Below, piece after piece: positions 57,183 to 64,000 of a stretch of 64,000 bases of DNA. Each line of letters begins with the position of its first letter. Within the stretch, counting starts at the first letter, position 1. A model generated the notes under the pieces. That model ran no database searches. It had not been told where the DNA came from and saw only the letters and a program-made list of their open reading frames with translations. A program made the position numbers and the translations under genes. The DNA comes from Lewinellaceae bacterium (GTDB lineage Bacteria > Bacteroidota > Bacteroidia > Chitinophagales > Saprospiraceae): assembly GCA_016712415.1 (NCBI GenBank), contig JADJRC010000001.1, forward strand, positions 310,001 through 374,000, in the 5' to 3' direction.

Positions 57183-58301
57183 TCAGTCGCCGTCGCTACT
57201 GCTGAACGTGATGGCAATACCCAGCAGCGACGACATGTCGCTTTTGAAAAAGCGGGTCATTTTCTGCAATTCGGTGTACAGGTTTTCGAGCGCTGTTTTG
57301 TCGCCGGCAATCTGTTCCGACATGCCTGGCTGGTTGGGTACGGCTGCCAGCGCTGCCTTCACGGCCGCCAGTTGCGTTTCCGTACTGGCGATCAGCGCCG
57401 TGCCGCCTTCCACGCTTTCCAGGTATTCACGGAAACCGATACCATCCTGACCGTTTTTGGCGCGGCCGTACCAGATGTCTTCTATGGCGGAAAAATGAAT
57501 CCTCAGCGACGGTATCGACGCGTCACTGTAATATGCTTCCACCAGTTGAGGCTCCGTCTGGGTCTGTCCGGGACGTTTGCCGAGGGGCAGTCCCAGTTTG
57601 AAGTTTTTGATGGCTTCGTAACTGCGCACAAACTCGTTGTAGAGGGCAGAGGTGCTGCTGCCCACGTCGGTGCCGTCGTTTTGGATAAAGGCGTCGTAGT
57701 AGGGGCCGTTCCAGGCGCTGGAGACTTCCGTAACCCGGTCAACCAGGTCATCGGCAAGGGCGGCAAGGTAGTTGCGGCGATTGGCATCGGTAACGTAAGC
57801 GCCCGCTACCTCGGCAGCGTTTTGGTTTTCGCCAAAGATCAGGTACTCCATGGCCGGGAAGCCGCGCGCGTCGCGGTTGAAATCCTGCAGGTTCCACTGG
57901 CCGGAGAGTATGGCGTCCTCTATTTTCGATTTACTGGCAGGAAAGGTGCCGATCTCCTCGATCAGGCCCTTGCGCAGGCCTTCTTCGCCGGCAGGCCCGA
58001 AGTTGTAGGCATTGGCGTATTGCCAGGACGAATATGCTGCTGCCCAGGCGGTTTGCAGCGCGCCGAGTTCCAGGGTGGAAGGAGACGCATTGAAAGCGGC
58101 GACGGATGCACGGAGCGACCCGGTGTTGCCGAGCAGATCGGCATAGGCCGGTTTAATCAGGTTGTCCGCGTAATTGCGCAGCATGGCCTGCCGGTCAAAA
58201 CTGTCAGACGGTCCGTTGCCGTTGTCCGAGCTGCAGGCATGGAAGAGGAGCAATACGGCCAGTCCGGGCAGAAAAAGGGATAGTGATTTCCGGTTAAGCA
58301 T
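57183..58301 (-). CDS. Imelysin-family (peptidase M75-like) lipoprotein
   Basis: About 372 residues from ATG 58301. A lipobox LFHAC (Cys about 23) makes it a lipoprotein. The helical imelysin fold has the GPAEEGLRKGLIEEIGTFPA region and the short conserved ME-Y-L motif in FPAMEYLIFGENQ (GxHxxE-related in the family; here G-F-P-A-M-E-Y). Imelysins bind iron or iron complexes in the periplasm. It is directly followed by HTTM and preceded by the DUF4856 lipoprotein gene, the typical layout of an iron-acquisition operon. Confidence 0.85.
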   Translation of the reverse strand: MLNRKSLSLFLPGLAVLLLFHACSSDNGNGPSDSFDRQAMLRNYADNLIKPAYADLLGNTGSLRASVAAFNASPSTLELGALQTAWAAAYSSWQYANAYNFGPAGEEGLRKGLIEEIGTFPASKSKIEDAILSGQWNLQDFNRDARGFPAMEYLIFGENQNAAEVAGAYVTDANRRNYLAALADDLVDRVTEVSSAWNGPYYDAFIQNDGTDVGSSTSALYNEFVRSYEAIKNFKLGLPLGKRPGQTQTEPQLVEAYYSDASIPSLRIHFSAIEDIWYGRAKNGQDGIGFREYLESVEGGTALIASTETQLAAVKAALAAVPNQPGMSEQIAGDKTALENLYTELQKMTRFFKSDMSSLLGIAITFSSSDGD

Positions 58302-58339
58302 GGTCATGAATATTTTTAATATTTGTGGGTTTGCCCCGC

Positions 58340-59446
58340 TCACCTGTTTTGTTCCAGCACCCAGTTTTTCTTAAAATCTTCCATTTCCTGGTCGGTGAAG
58401 CCGTAAATGGTTTTGAATTTGGCGATCGCCTGGGTAAGTCTGGGCAGTTCATTCAGGGGATCGGTTGCAAATTTGTAGGAAGTCGCCGTTTCGCCGGCGG
58501 GCGCATGGAGCAGGGTGAGTATTTCGTCAATCTCTGCGTCCGTGATTTTCTTTTGCTCCAGGGTGCGCAGGCCGTGTGTAAAACCGACCGTTTCTCCATA
58601 GGAGTGCAGCGCAGCGGCAATATCGCTGTCGGTCGGGTTTGTTGCGCTGAGTTTGCTGACGACTTCATTCAGGTAGTTGATGATCGTGGCGGCGTTCGAT
58701 TTTTCCCACAGCAGTCGTATCTCGGCGATGGCCTCGTCGCGTTCTTCCAGGTATTCCGGGCCGGCTTTCACCGCCGCCTGCAGTTTGATAAACTGGTCGC
58801 GTATATTGGTATAGACGCCTTTCCCGTCGTTTTTGTCGCGACGCGCGGCATAATTTGCGCTGAATTTATCGGGTTTTGTGTGCAGTGCTGCCTGATAGCT
58901 ATTGGGGAACGATGGATTGGTACCGAAAATTGCAACCATCTGGTCTACCGTAGCAGGCGTGATGGCGCCTGCGGCGAGGTCGTTGAAATGTTTGTATAAC
59001 AGGGCGTTATAGTTGCCCTTGTCCAGCATTTGCTCCAGGTCAAGTCCGTTTCCATCAAAAAGAAAGCTGCCGTAAACGCCGCCGTAACCGCTTGGCGGGC
59101 CGGGGGTGTAGGTTCCTCCGCTTGCATCGGTCAGTTCGGTCAGCCAGTTGGTGCACAGAGCAGCATAGTAGGCGGAGTTAAGGTTTTGCAACGCCGGTGT
59201 TCCGGCAGTATACCAGTAATTTAGTGAATCGAGCGACACGGTTTTGCCGGCGGTGCGGCCTTTTTTGGCCTCATTGATCATTTGGGTAAAGCGGAATAAA
59301 ACATCCGACTGAACGGTGGTATTGGTCGCAAAAGCAGCGCCGTCGTATTCGGAGGGAATGTCAAGCGGTTTTTTCCCTTTATCACTGCAGGAGATCAGCG
59401 AAAGCGCCGCGAAAAGGAAGAAAAGCGGAAGAAATTTGTACTTCAT
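58340..59446 (-). CDS. DUF4856 lipoprotein
   Basis: 368 residues from ATG 59446. A lipobox ALSLISC (Cys20) is followed by a globular, mostly helical domain with DIPSEYDGAAFATNTTVQ and SFLFDGNGLDLEQMLDKG, the hallmark of DUF4856. This family is the usual partner of imelysin in Bacteroidota. Function unknown, with a metal-binding role suspected. The start is placed after 36 non-family residues. A -7 box lies about 44 nt upstream. Confidence 0.85.
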   Translation of the reverse strand: MKYKFLPLFFLFAALSLISCSDKGKKPLDIPSEYDGAAFATNTTVQSDVLFRFTQMINEAKKGRTAGKTVSLDSLNYWYTAGTPALQNLNSAYYAALCTNWLTELTDASGGTYTPGPPSGYGGVYGSFLFDGNGLDLEQMLDKGNYNALLYKHFNDLAAGAITPATVDQMVAIFGTNPSFPNSYQAALHTKPDKFSANYAARRDKNDGKGVYTNIRDQFIKLQAAVKAGPEYLEERDEAIAEIRLLWEKSNAATIINYLNEVVSKLSATNPTDSDIAAALHSYGETVGFTHGLRTLEQKKITDAEIDEILTLLHAPAGETATSYKFATDPLNELPRLTQAIAKFKTIYGFTDQEMEDFKKNWVLEQNR

Positions 59447-59489
59447 GAGCTTTTGTATTGAGTAGTGTGTATGTCGATAGTTCAGGGCG

Positions 59490-59497
59490 CAAAGATA
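59490..59497 (-). promoter_or_regulatory. -7 box of the DUF4856/imelysin/HTTM operon
   Basis: TATCTTTG on the minus strand matches TAnnTTTG, giving a leader of about 37 nt before ATG 59446. A good TTTG -33 element is not evident. Confidence 0.45.
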
Positions 59498-59735
59498 TTG
59501 AGCGGCGATAAAATAGCGTATATTTTTATTTGGACTTTGTAAAAATAGTGTCAAAATGTCCCCTTCCAGGCCCTAAAAACAAAGGTTTTGAACATATACG
59601 GTGATGGCACATGCAACAGTCGATTCCAGCGCGCGGCCGAAGTCCGGCGTCATACCGACGATTGCATTTGTTCCAAAATCAATTGCAAATTCGGAGACTC
59701 ATATTGCACGTGTGCCGCTACCTAACAGGAATCGC

Positions 59736-60281
59736 CTACTCAATCCTCACCGGGAAAGTCACATCGAAGTCTGCTTCTCCGCCCGGATTAGCGGTATTCA
59801 TCTTGTCGGTCGGCTCGTGGTACAGCCTGATGTTCAGGGTGCCTGTCGACGGCTGGCCGGCTTTCCAGACGGTAACCAGGCTAAAAGGATCGCCATTGTC
59901 GTCCGTATCATTCGGCTCGATAATTAAATCGGCGTTTGCAACGCTGTAAACAAAAAGGTGGGCCGTGTTTTCCGCTTCGATCTCTTCCGTAATGTCGTCT
60001 ACCGGGTTTTTACTTTCGTCGTATACCTTGAGCCGGCCGGTAATATTGAGGGTCGAAGCCGGCAACACAATGGTATCAATCACCGGAGGGTTGCCACCCG
60101 GACCATCCAGGTCTTTCCAGTAAAACTTCTGATTGATGTTGAAACCGGCAAGATCGATCTCGATCGAAGTGATGTTCTCCTGCTCGGTATCGGTATTGTT
60201 GTCCTTGCAACCTGCGAATAGGAAAAGGGCAAAAACAGCGATCGAAAGCAGGGTTCGGATAGAAGAAGTGGTGTATGTCAT
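59736..60281 (-). CDS. Lipoprotein of unknown function paired with TonB receptor
   Basis: 181 residues from ATG 60281. A signal peptide with lipobox FLFAGC (Cys25) leads into a beta-rich domain (about 40-175) with acidic stretches (EPNDTDDNGDPFS). It starts 66 bp after the stop of the TonB receptor at 60348, same strand, so both are probably co-transcribed. This resembles a receptor/surface-lipoprotein pair. No family name can be given. Substrate perhaps a metal complex by neighbourhood. Confidence 0.65.
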   Translation of the reverse strand: MTYTTSSIRTLLSIAVFALFLFAGCKDNNTDTEQENITSIEIDLAGFNINQKFYWKDLDGPGGNPPVIDTIVLPASTLNITGRLKVYDESKNPVDDITEEIEAENTAHLFVYSVANADLIIEPNDTDDNGDPFSLVTVWKAGQPSTGTLNIRLYHEPTDKMNTANPGGEADFDVTFPVRIE

Positions 60282-60347
60282 GTTGTTTAATTTGTGGTGA
60301 ATTGAAAATTTTATGGTGATCGTGAAACGGTCAGGTTGCACGTGTCG

Positions 60348-62690
60348 CTAGCCTCCGAATGACAATTTGGCCCGAAGCCCGATGTTTATACCGGGTTCGT
60401 CGGCGAAATAGCGGAAGAAATTGAGGTATTCCCGGTAGCGGATGTTGGCCAGGTTCTGAATGCTCAGGCCGAGTTCCAGCGGCATTTTGTTCAGGTACAG
60501 ACTATATCCGGCATCCAGACTGAGTGTAGTGAAAGCGGAGGGCGCTTCTTTCAACAGTCCCTCCCCTGGTATTCGCGACTGGCGCATCGCGGTCATGGCC
60601 ATCAGCCGTAGATAAGTGTCGCCCGCCGATTTGCTGCCGCTTCCCTTTGCCCACTTCAACCCGTATTGAAACCGGTCCGCCGGCATGAGCGGAAGCCAGT
60701 CGTGCCTCGTTTCTCCCTCCGTCACGGTGTCCGCAGCAAGCCGGTAGCCCCGCAACAGGGAAACCCTGCTTTCGAGGTACAGCCCTCCCGACAAGGGCAA
60801 CGAGACGCTTGCGTCGAACCCGCCGAGCACGGCATCCGCCTGCTTGTAGTAATAAGCCGGAAACGCGCCGCGCACCGTCAGCACAAAAGTGCGCTGCGGA
60901 TCGAGGTAGATAAAATCGCGGACCTGGTTGCGGTAGACCGTCAGCATAACTTCCGTACGGTCTTTTTGCCACAGGAAGGTCAGGTTCGAGTTCCAGGCTT
61001 TTTCCGGGATCAGGTCGGCGCGTCCCTGCTCATAGGTGCCCGCTCCATGGTGTACGCCCCTGGCAAACAACTCGTTCACGTGTGGAGGACGCCAGGCCAG
61101 GCCCGTGTTCAGGGTGACGGACAGGTTTTTTGAAAAATGGTATATGGCGCCCGCGGTGGCCGATATATTCCCGAAATGCACGAGTGTATCGATGTTTTGC
61201 AACGAACCGTCGGTTGTGGCTGCCGTCCGGCGGTAATCGTATCGCGCCCCGAACTCGAACTCCCAGGGGTTGGGAAAACGCCGCCAGCGCTCCATCGCCC
61301 AAATGGAAAGCCCCTTCGTGTGATAATCCGGAATCAATCCGCCGGTTCCGACAAAGTTCGTCTGCTGCACGCCTTGTACGCCCAATCCGCCCTGCCAGTG
61401 TGCCCATGGCCGGTGCTCCACCGCTACATCCAGCGTATTGGTCCACAGGCGGAAAGAGAGTTGCGGTTTGTCTGACGCGGTGCCGGTAAACCGCACGATG
61501 TCGTACTCTTTGCGGTTGTTGAACTGGAACGCGTACTGACCCGTCAGTTTCCACTTTTCGGTCAGTTGGAACTCGGTTTTGTACTTGAACGTATGGTGCA
61601 GGATGTGCTGGTAGGGCCGTTCGATACCATAATCAAAGGCATCGGTGTTGTTGAGCGGTGTCGGGCTTTCAATGGCCAGTTGCAGGTCGGTCAGGTTGCC
61701 CACGTGCGATGCGCGCAGGATGCCGAGGCGCTGGTTAAAAGTGCTGGCGCCCACCTCATGGGTCCAGCGACTGCTTTTCCAGCCGGCCATTGCGGAAAAA
61801 TTGAGCTCCGAAGCGGCGGTGTTGCCGAGGTAATAATCGGGCGCCCGCAGGTTTCCGCTGCGTTTTGCTGTGCCTTGCAGCCGGATAGTGAGTGATTTGC
61901 CGGGCAAATGCCAGTCTGTTGAGCCGGAAAAAACGCCGCCCAGCCCATTGGTGAATCCCCCCAGTGCCAGCCAGCCGCCCCAGCCTTCCTCCTTGCGCAG
62001 GGGGGCCGGCGACAGCACCACAGCGCCGGCCATGGCCCCCGCACCGTAGCGCACACCGGCGGCGCCTTTTACCACAACAATTTTATCTGCTGTAAAAGGG
62101 TCGATTTCCGGGGCGTGTTCGCTGCCCCATTGTTGCCCTTCCAATGCAACACCGTTGCTTACAATGGCGATGCGGTTGCTGTGCAGCCCCTGGATGACGG
62201 GTTTTGCAATCGTGGCGCCGGTATTCAGGGTCGTGACGCCGGGCAGGCGTTTCAGCGTCTCGCCGAGGTTGATGCCGCGTGTGGCCTCCATCTCTTCCCG
62301 GCCAACGGTACTCTCTGCCTGGGCTGTCTGCGGCGCCAGTGCTTTTTCACGCACGACTACCTCCTTCAGGACGGTGTTGTGCGTCAGCCTGAAATCCATC
62401 TCCGTATTTTCCCTGATTTGCAGGGCCTGTGAAAAGTGATCGCATTCAACGTGGCTGATCTCCACGGTGTATTTCCGGTTGTCGCACAGTCCGGCGATAA
62501 AGAAATAGCCGTTTTCGTCGGCTACCGCGCCTTTTTCCGCTTCAGGAATGCTGACAGAGGCAAAGGCGAGCGGTTCCCCTGTTTCGGATTCGAAGATGTG
62601 GCCGCGCAGCGCGAGGTGGCAGTCCTGTGCATGCAGCAGCAGGACCGGCAAGAGGCAAAAGCCAATGAGCAAGGCTTTGCTTTTCTGCAT
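60348..62690 (-). CDS. TonB-dependent receptor, ZnuD-like
   Basis: 780 residues. A signal peptide ends near residue 21 (VLLLHAQ). The CarboxypepD_reg-like domain occupies about 25-110 (GHIFESETGEPLAFASVSIP), the plug about 120-240 with ETLKRLPGVTTLNTGATIAK and IQGLHSNRIAIVSNGVALEG, then the barrel. IQGLHSNRI and SEHAPEIDPF resemble the ZnuD group of zinc/heme-related receptors, which suggests a metal cargo. No frameshift is seen. It precedes the lipoprotein at 59736 and follows the Cys/His-rich protein at 62836 on the same strand. Confidence 0.82.
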   Translation of the reverse strand: MQKSKALLIGFCLLPVLLLHAQDCHLALRGHIFESETGEPLAFASVSIPEAEKGAVADENGYFFIAGLCDNRKYTVEISHVECDHFSQALQIRENTEMDFRLTHNTVLKEVVVREKALAPQTAQAESTVGREEMEATRGINLGETLKRLPGVTTLNTGATIAKPVIQGLHSNRIAIVSNGVALEGQQWGSEHAPEIDPFTADKIVVVKGAAGVRYGAGAMAGAVVLSPAPLRKEEGWGGWLALGGFTNGLGGVFSGSTDWHLPGKSLTIRLQGTAKRSGNLRAPDYYLGNTAASELNFSAMAGWKSSRWTHEVGASTFNQRLGILRASHVGNLTDLQLAIESPTPLNNTDAFDYGIERPYQHILHHTFKYKTEFQLTEKWKLTGQYAFQFNNRKEYDIVRFTGTASDKPQLSFRLWTNTLDVAVEHRPWAHWQGGLGVQGVQQTNFVGTGGLIPDYHTKGLSIWAMERWRRFPNPWEFEFGARYDYRRTAATTDGSLQNIDTLVHFGNISATAGAIYHFSKNLSVTLNTGLAWRPPHVNELFARGVHHGAGTYEQGRADLIPEKAWNSNLTFLWQKDRTEVMLTVYRNQVRDFIYLDPQRTFVLTVRGAFPAYYYKQADAVLGGFDASVSLPLSGGLYLESRVSLLRGYRLAADTVTEGETRHDWLPLMPADRFQYGLKWAKGSGSKSAGDTYLRLMAMTAMRQSRIPGEGLLKEAPSAFTTLSLDAGYSLYLNKMPLELGLSIQNLANIRYREYLNFFRYFADEPGINIGLRAKLSFGG

Positions 62691-62835
62691 AAGAATCAGG
62701 TTAGATTGACATAATTCCGGACGGGAAGTGTCCGGGTTTCGGCTTCAGAGCCTGCCGGAGGGGCAGCATACGGCACGCCGACCGGCCGCACGGTGCGACA
62801 GGCTGCGTTGCAAATGCCCTGAAAAAAAGGGAAAC

Positions 62836-63186
62836 CTAAATGACCGGAGGGCCGCGGCGGAAGGTGGTGTCGAACGCCGTTTTGGCGTCGAACGGCGATT
62901 GGTAAAAGTCCGGAAGAAGGGTATCGGGAGGTCTGTTGGCCGGTGCGACGAGTGCCGTGATCGACAGTATCTCCGGTACAAACAACACAAACGCACACAT
63001 CGAACAATTGTCGCCGATATACCGCTCGTCGTGCAGGTGCGCGCCGCCGCCCTTAACGGTAGCGGTACAAACAGGGTGGTCGCTGTGGTGCCTGAAAAAC
63101 TCGTGCACGCTCTTGAGCGACCAGGTCGCCAGGAAGACCAGGACCAGAAAAATGGCCGAAGCGCGTTTGCAAGGAGTGTTTTTCAT
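62836..63186 (-). CDS. Small His/Cys-rich membrane protein upstream of the receptor
   Basis: 116 residues from ATG 63186. One N-terminal TM helix (about 11-24) is followed by FFRHHSDHPVC and GAHLHDERYIGDNCSMC, a run of His and Cys suitable for binding a metal. A second hydrophobic stretch lies near 75-90, and the tail is FDTTFRRGPPVI. It resembles proteins seen before ZnuD-like receptors in Bacteroidota (DUF2946-like, unsure). Role in metal handling is inferred. Confidence 0.6.
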   Translation of the reverse strand: MKNTPCKRASAIFLVLVFLATWSLKSVHEFFRHHSDHPVCTATVKGGGAHLHDERYIGDNCSMCAFVLFVPEILSITALVAPANRPPDTLLPDFYQSPFDAKTAFDTTFRRGPPVI

Positions 63187-63334
63187 GGAAAATGCTGTCC
63201 CGTTGACCGCGAAAGTAGCAATATTACAGGATAAAACGCCGGATTGGAAATTAAAATGTGCCATTGCGGCAAAAAATGAAGCCCGGACGTGGGTGACCGG
63301 GCTTCCGGCCTTCTCGGCCGAGAAAAGCGGAAAA

Positions 63335-63670
63335 TTATTCCGCAGTATAGTGATCTTCTATGCCAAGACCCCGTTGGCCAATTTTTTCTTTGTGGCGGAG
63401 TAGTTGGCGCTTGAGTGTTACAAATGATGCGTTAATGGCTGATTCAAATGTTTTTCCGGTTTTTTTGTCCATCATCCAGCCGCCCGGAACATGAAGTTTT
63501 ACCTCTGCAATTTTTTCCCTGACTTTCCCTCCGTTGTCCTGTATTTTCAGGTGAATTTCTGCTTCTACATTTCGATCAAAGTAACGGGTCAGGCGGGCGA
63601 TCTTTTTCTCAACGTACGTTACCAACTTGGCGTCTGCACGGAAATGCACAGACTTTACATTAATGTTCAT
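63335..63670 (-). CDS. hpf: Ribosome hibernation promoting factor, short form
   Basis: 111 residues from ATG 63670. It reads INVKSVHFRADAKLVTYVEKKIARLTRYFDR, and KVREKIAEVKLHVPGG with the DKKTGKTFESAI segment, as in the HPF/RaiA (YfiA) family. It lacks the C-terminal dimerisation domain of long HPF. It binds the small ribosomal subunit between decoding and P sites and silences ribosomes in stationary phase. The nominal start 12 nt upstream adds MLSM and is less family-like. Confidence 0.9.
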   Translation of the reverse strand: MNINVKSVHFRADAKLVTYVEKKIARLTRYFDRNVEAEIHLKIQDNGGKVREKIAEVKLHVPGGWMMDKKTGKTFESAINASFVTLKRQLLRHKEKIGQRGLGIEDHYTAE

Positions 63671-64000
63671 CATACTCAACACTACTTTAAATGGTGAATA
63701 ATTTGGCTAAAGGCTTGTCGGGACATCTTTTATCTAAACGCGGCAACGAATCGGATGACGTTGAATGACGTCCTGGAAAATAACCGGCTTCTGCCGATTT
63801 TCTTGGATCATGGTCCCGATTGTCGTTGCCGCGGGTTTTATCGCTGCTCCGCTGAGTATTATACGCGAATAAGTCCTCGTTTATTTTTGACAACCCAATT
63901 TTAGACGTTCTTTCGGAACCCTGCAAGTTTTTTCCCTATTTTTTTAAGTATCGGTGAATTTTTTCAATTCTTTGTACCGGGCATTTAGTGTTATGCAAAA
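63671..64000. other. Gene-free right end of the window
   Basis: 330 bp upstream of hpf. No ORF with family-like features, no tRNA and no strong hairpin were seen on either strand. It may hold the hpf promoter and leader. Confidence 0.5.

Noticed and set aside
57153..58283. 376-residue plus-strand ORF opposite imelysin
   Set aside because: Antisense shadow. The imelysin frame has a lipobox and the family helices.

Overview
The window reads as chromosomal DNA of a Bacteroidota bacterium, most likely of the Saprospiria/Lewinella-Haliscomenobacter type (inference). Evidence: secreted proteins with SprB-like repeats and type IX secretion (T9SS) C-terminal domains, DUF4199 membrane proteins, an imelysin/DUF4856/HTTM iron locus, SusC/FecA-type TonB receptors with a CarboxypepD_reg-like N-domain, and several promoters of the Bacteroidota TTTG-N18-21-TAnnTTTG type. 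No rRNA, tRNA or CRISPR array was seen.

Layout. 1-7.05 kb: an IS1-family element (94-864), a beta-helix/SprB surface protein, an M43 metalloprotease with dockerin-like and cohesin-like modules, and an IS4-family element that cuts off the protease's start. 7.05-15.8 kb: an indel-rich zone with a DUF1801 remnant, a 33-T run, a broken M48 peptidase, a broken secreted protein, an 11-copy tandem array of about 113/140-bp units (10.9-12.4 kb), a broken FtsX/MacB-type permease and a MarR regulator. 16-28.7 kb: housekeeping and transport genes (esterase, degenerate alpha/beta hydrolase, two DUF4199 proteins, MsbA-like exporter, K+ channel, SLC12-like transporter, LolC/E-like permease, phosphohexomutase, PCMT). 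28.8-31.2 kb: an S24-type repressor facing a ParA plus ribbon-helix-helix-like partner pair. 32.4-35.2 kb: an ECF sigma factor followed by a membrane-anchored putative anti-sigma/surface protein.

35.3-42.4 kb is a compact plus-strand nonulosonic-acid (sialic-acid-like sugar) cluster: SDR, KdsC-like phosphatase, short NeuB, GT-B-like protein, Gfo/Idh/MocA oxidoreductase, NeuA-type CMP-sugar synthetase, PhyH-type dioxygenase and a flippase-like membrane protein. 42.4-46.9 kb is a minus-strand phosphate block: PstS-PstC-PstA-PstB with no PhoU next to it, preceded by a PI-PLC/GDPD-like phosphodiesterase. 47.4-50 kb holds a DUF2235 hydrolase and a DUF4143 ATPase. 50-63.7 kb is a minus-strand metal-acquisition island with three TonB receptors, HTTM, imelysin, DUF4856, two lipoprotein-type partners, a bestrophin-like channel and a His/Cys-rich membrane protein, ending with the hibernation factor HPF.

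A caution for every broken gene: many frameshifts are repaired by restoring one base, usually in a short homopolymer (M43, MarR, K+ channel, NeuB, flippase, DUF2235, TonB receptor). This is the signature of residual sequencing/assembly deletions rather than of true gene decay. Genes with one such shift are listed as CDS with the site given; genes with several are listed as pseudogenes.
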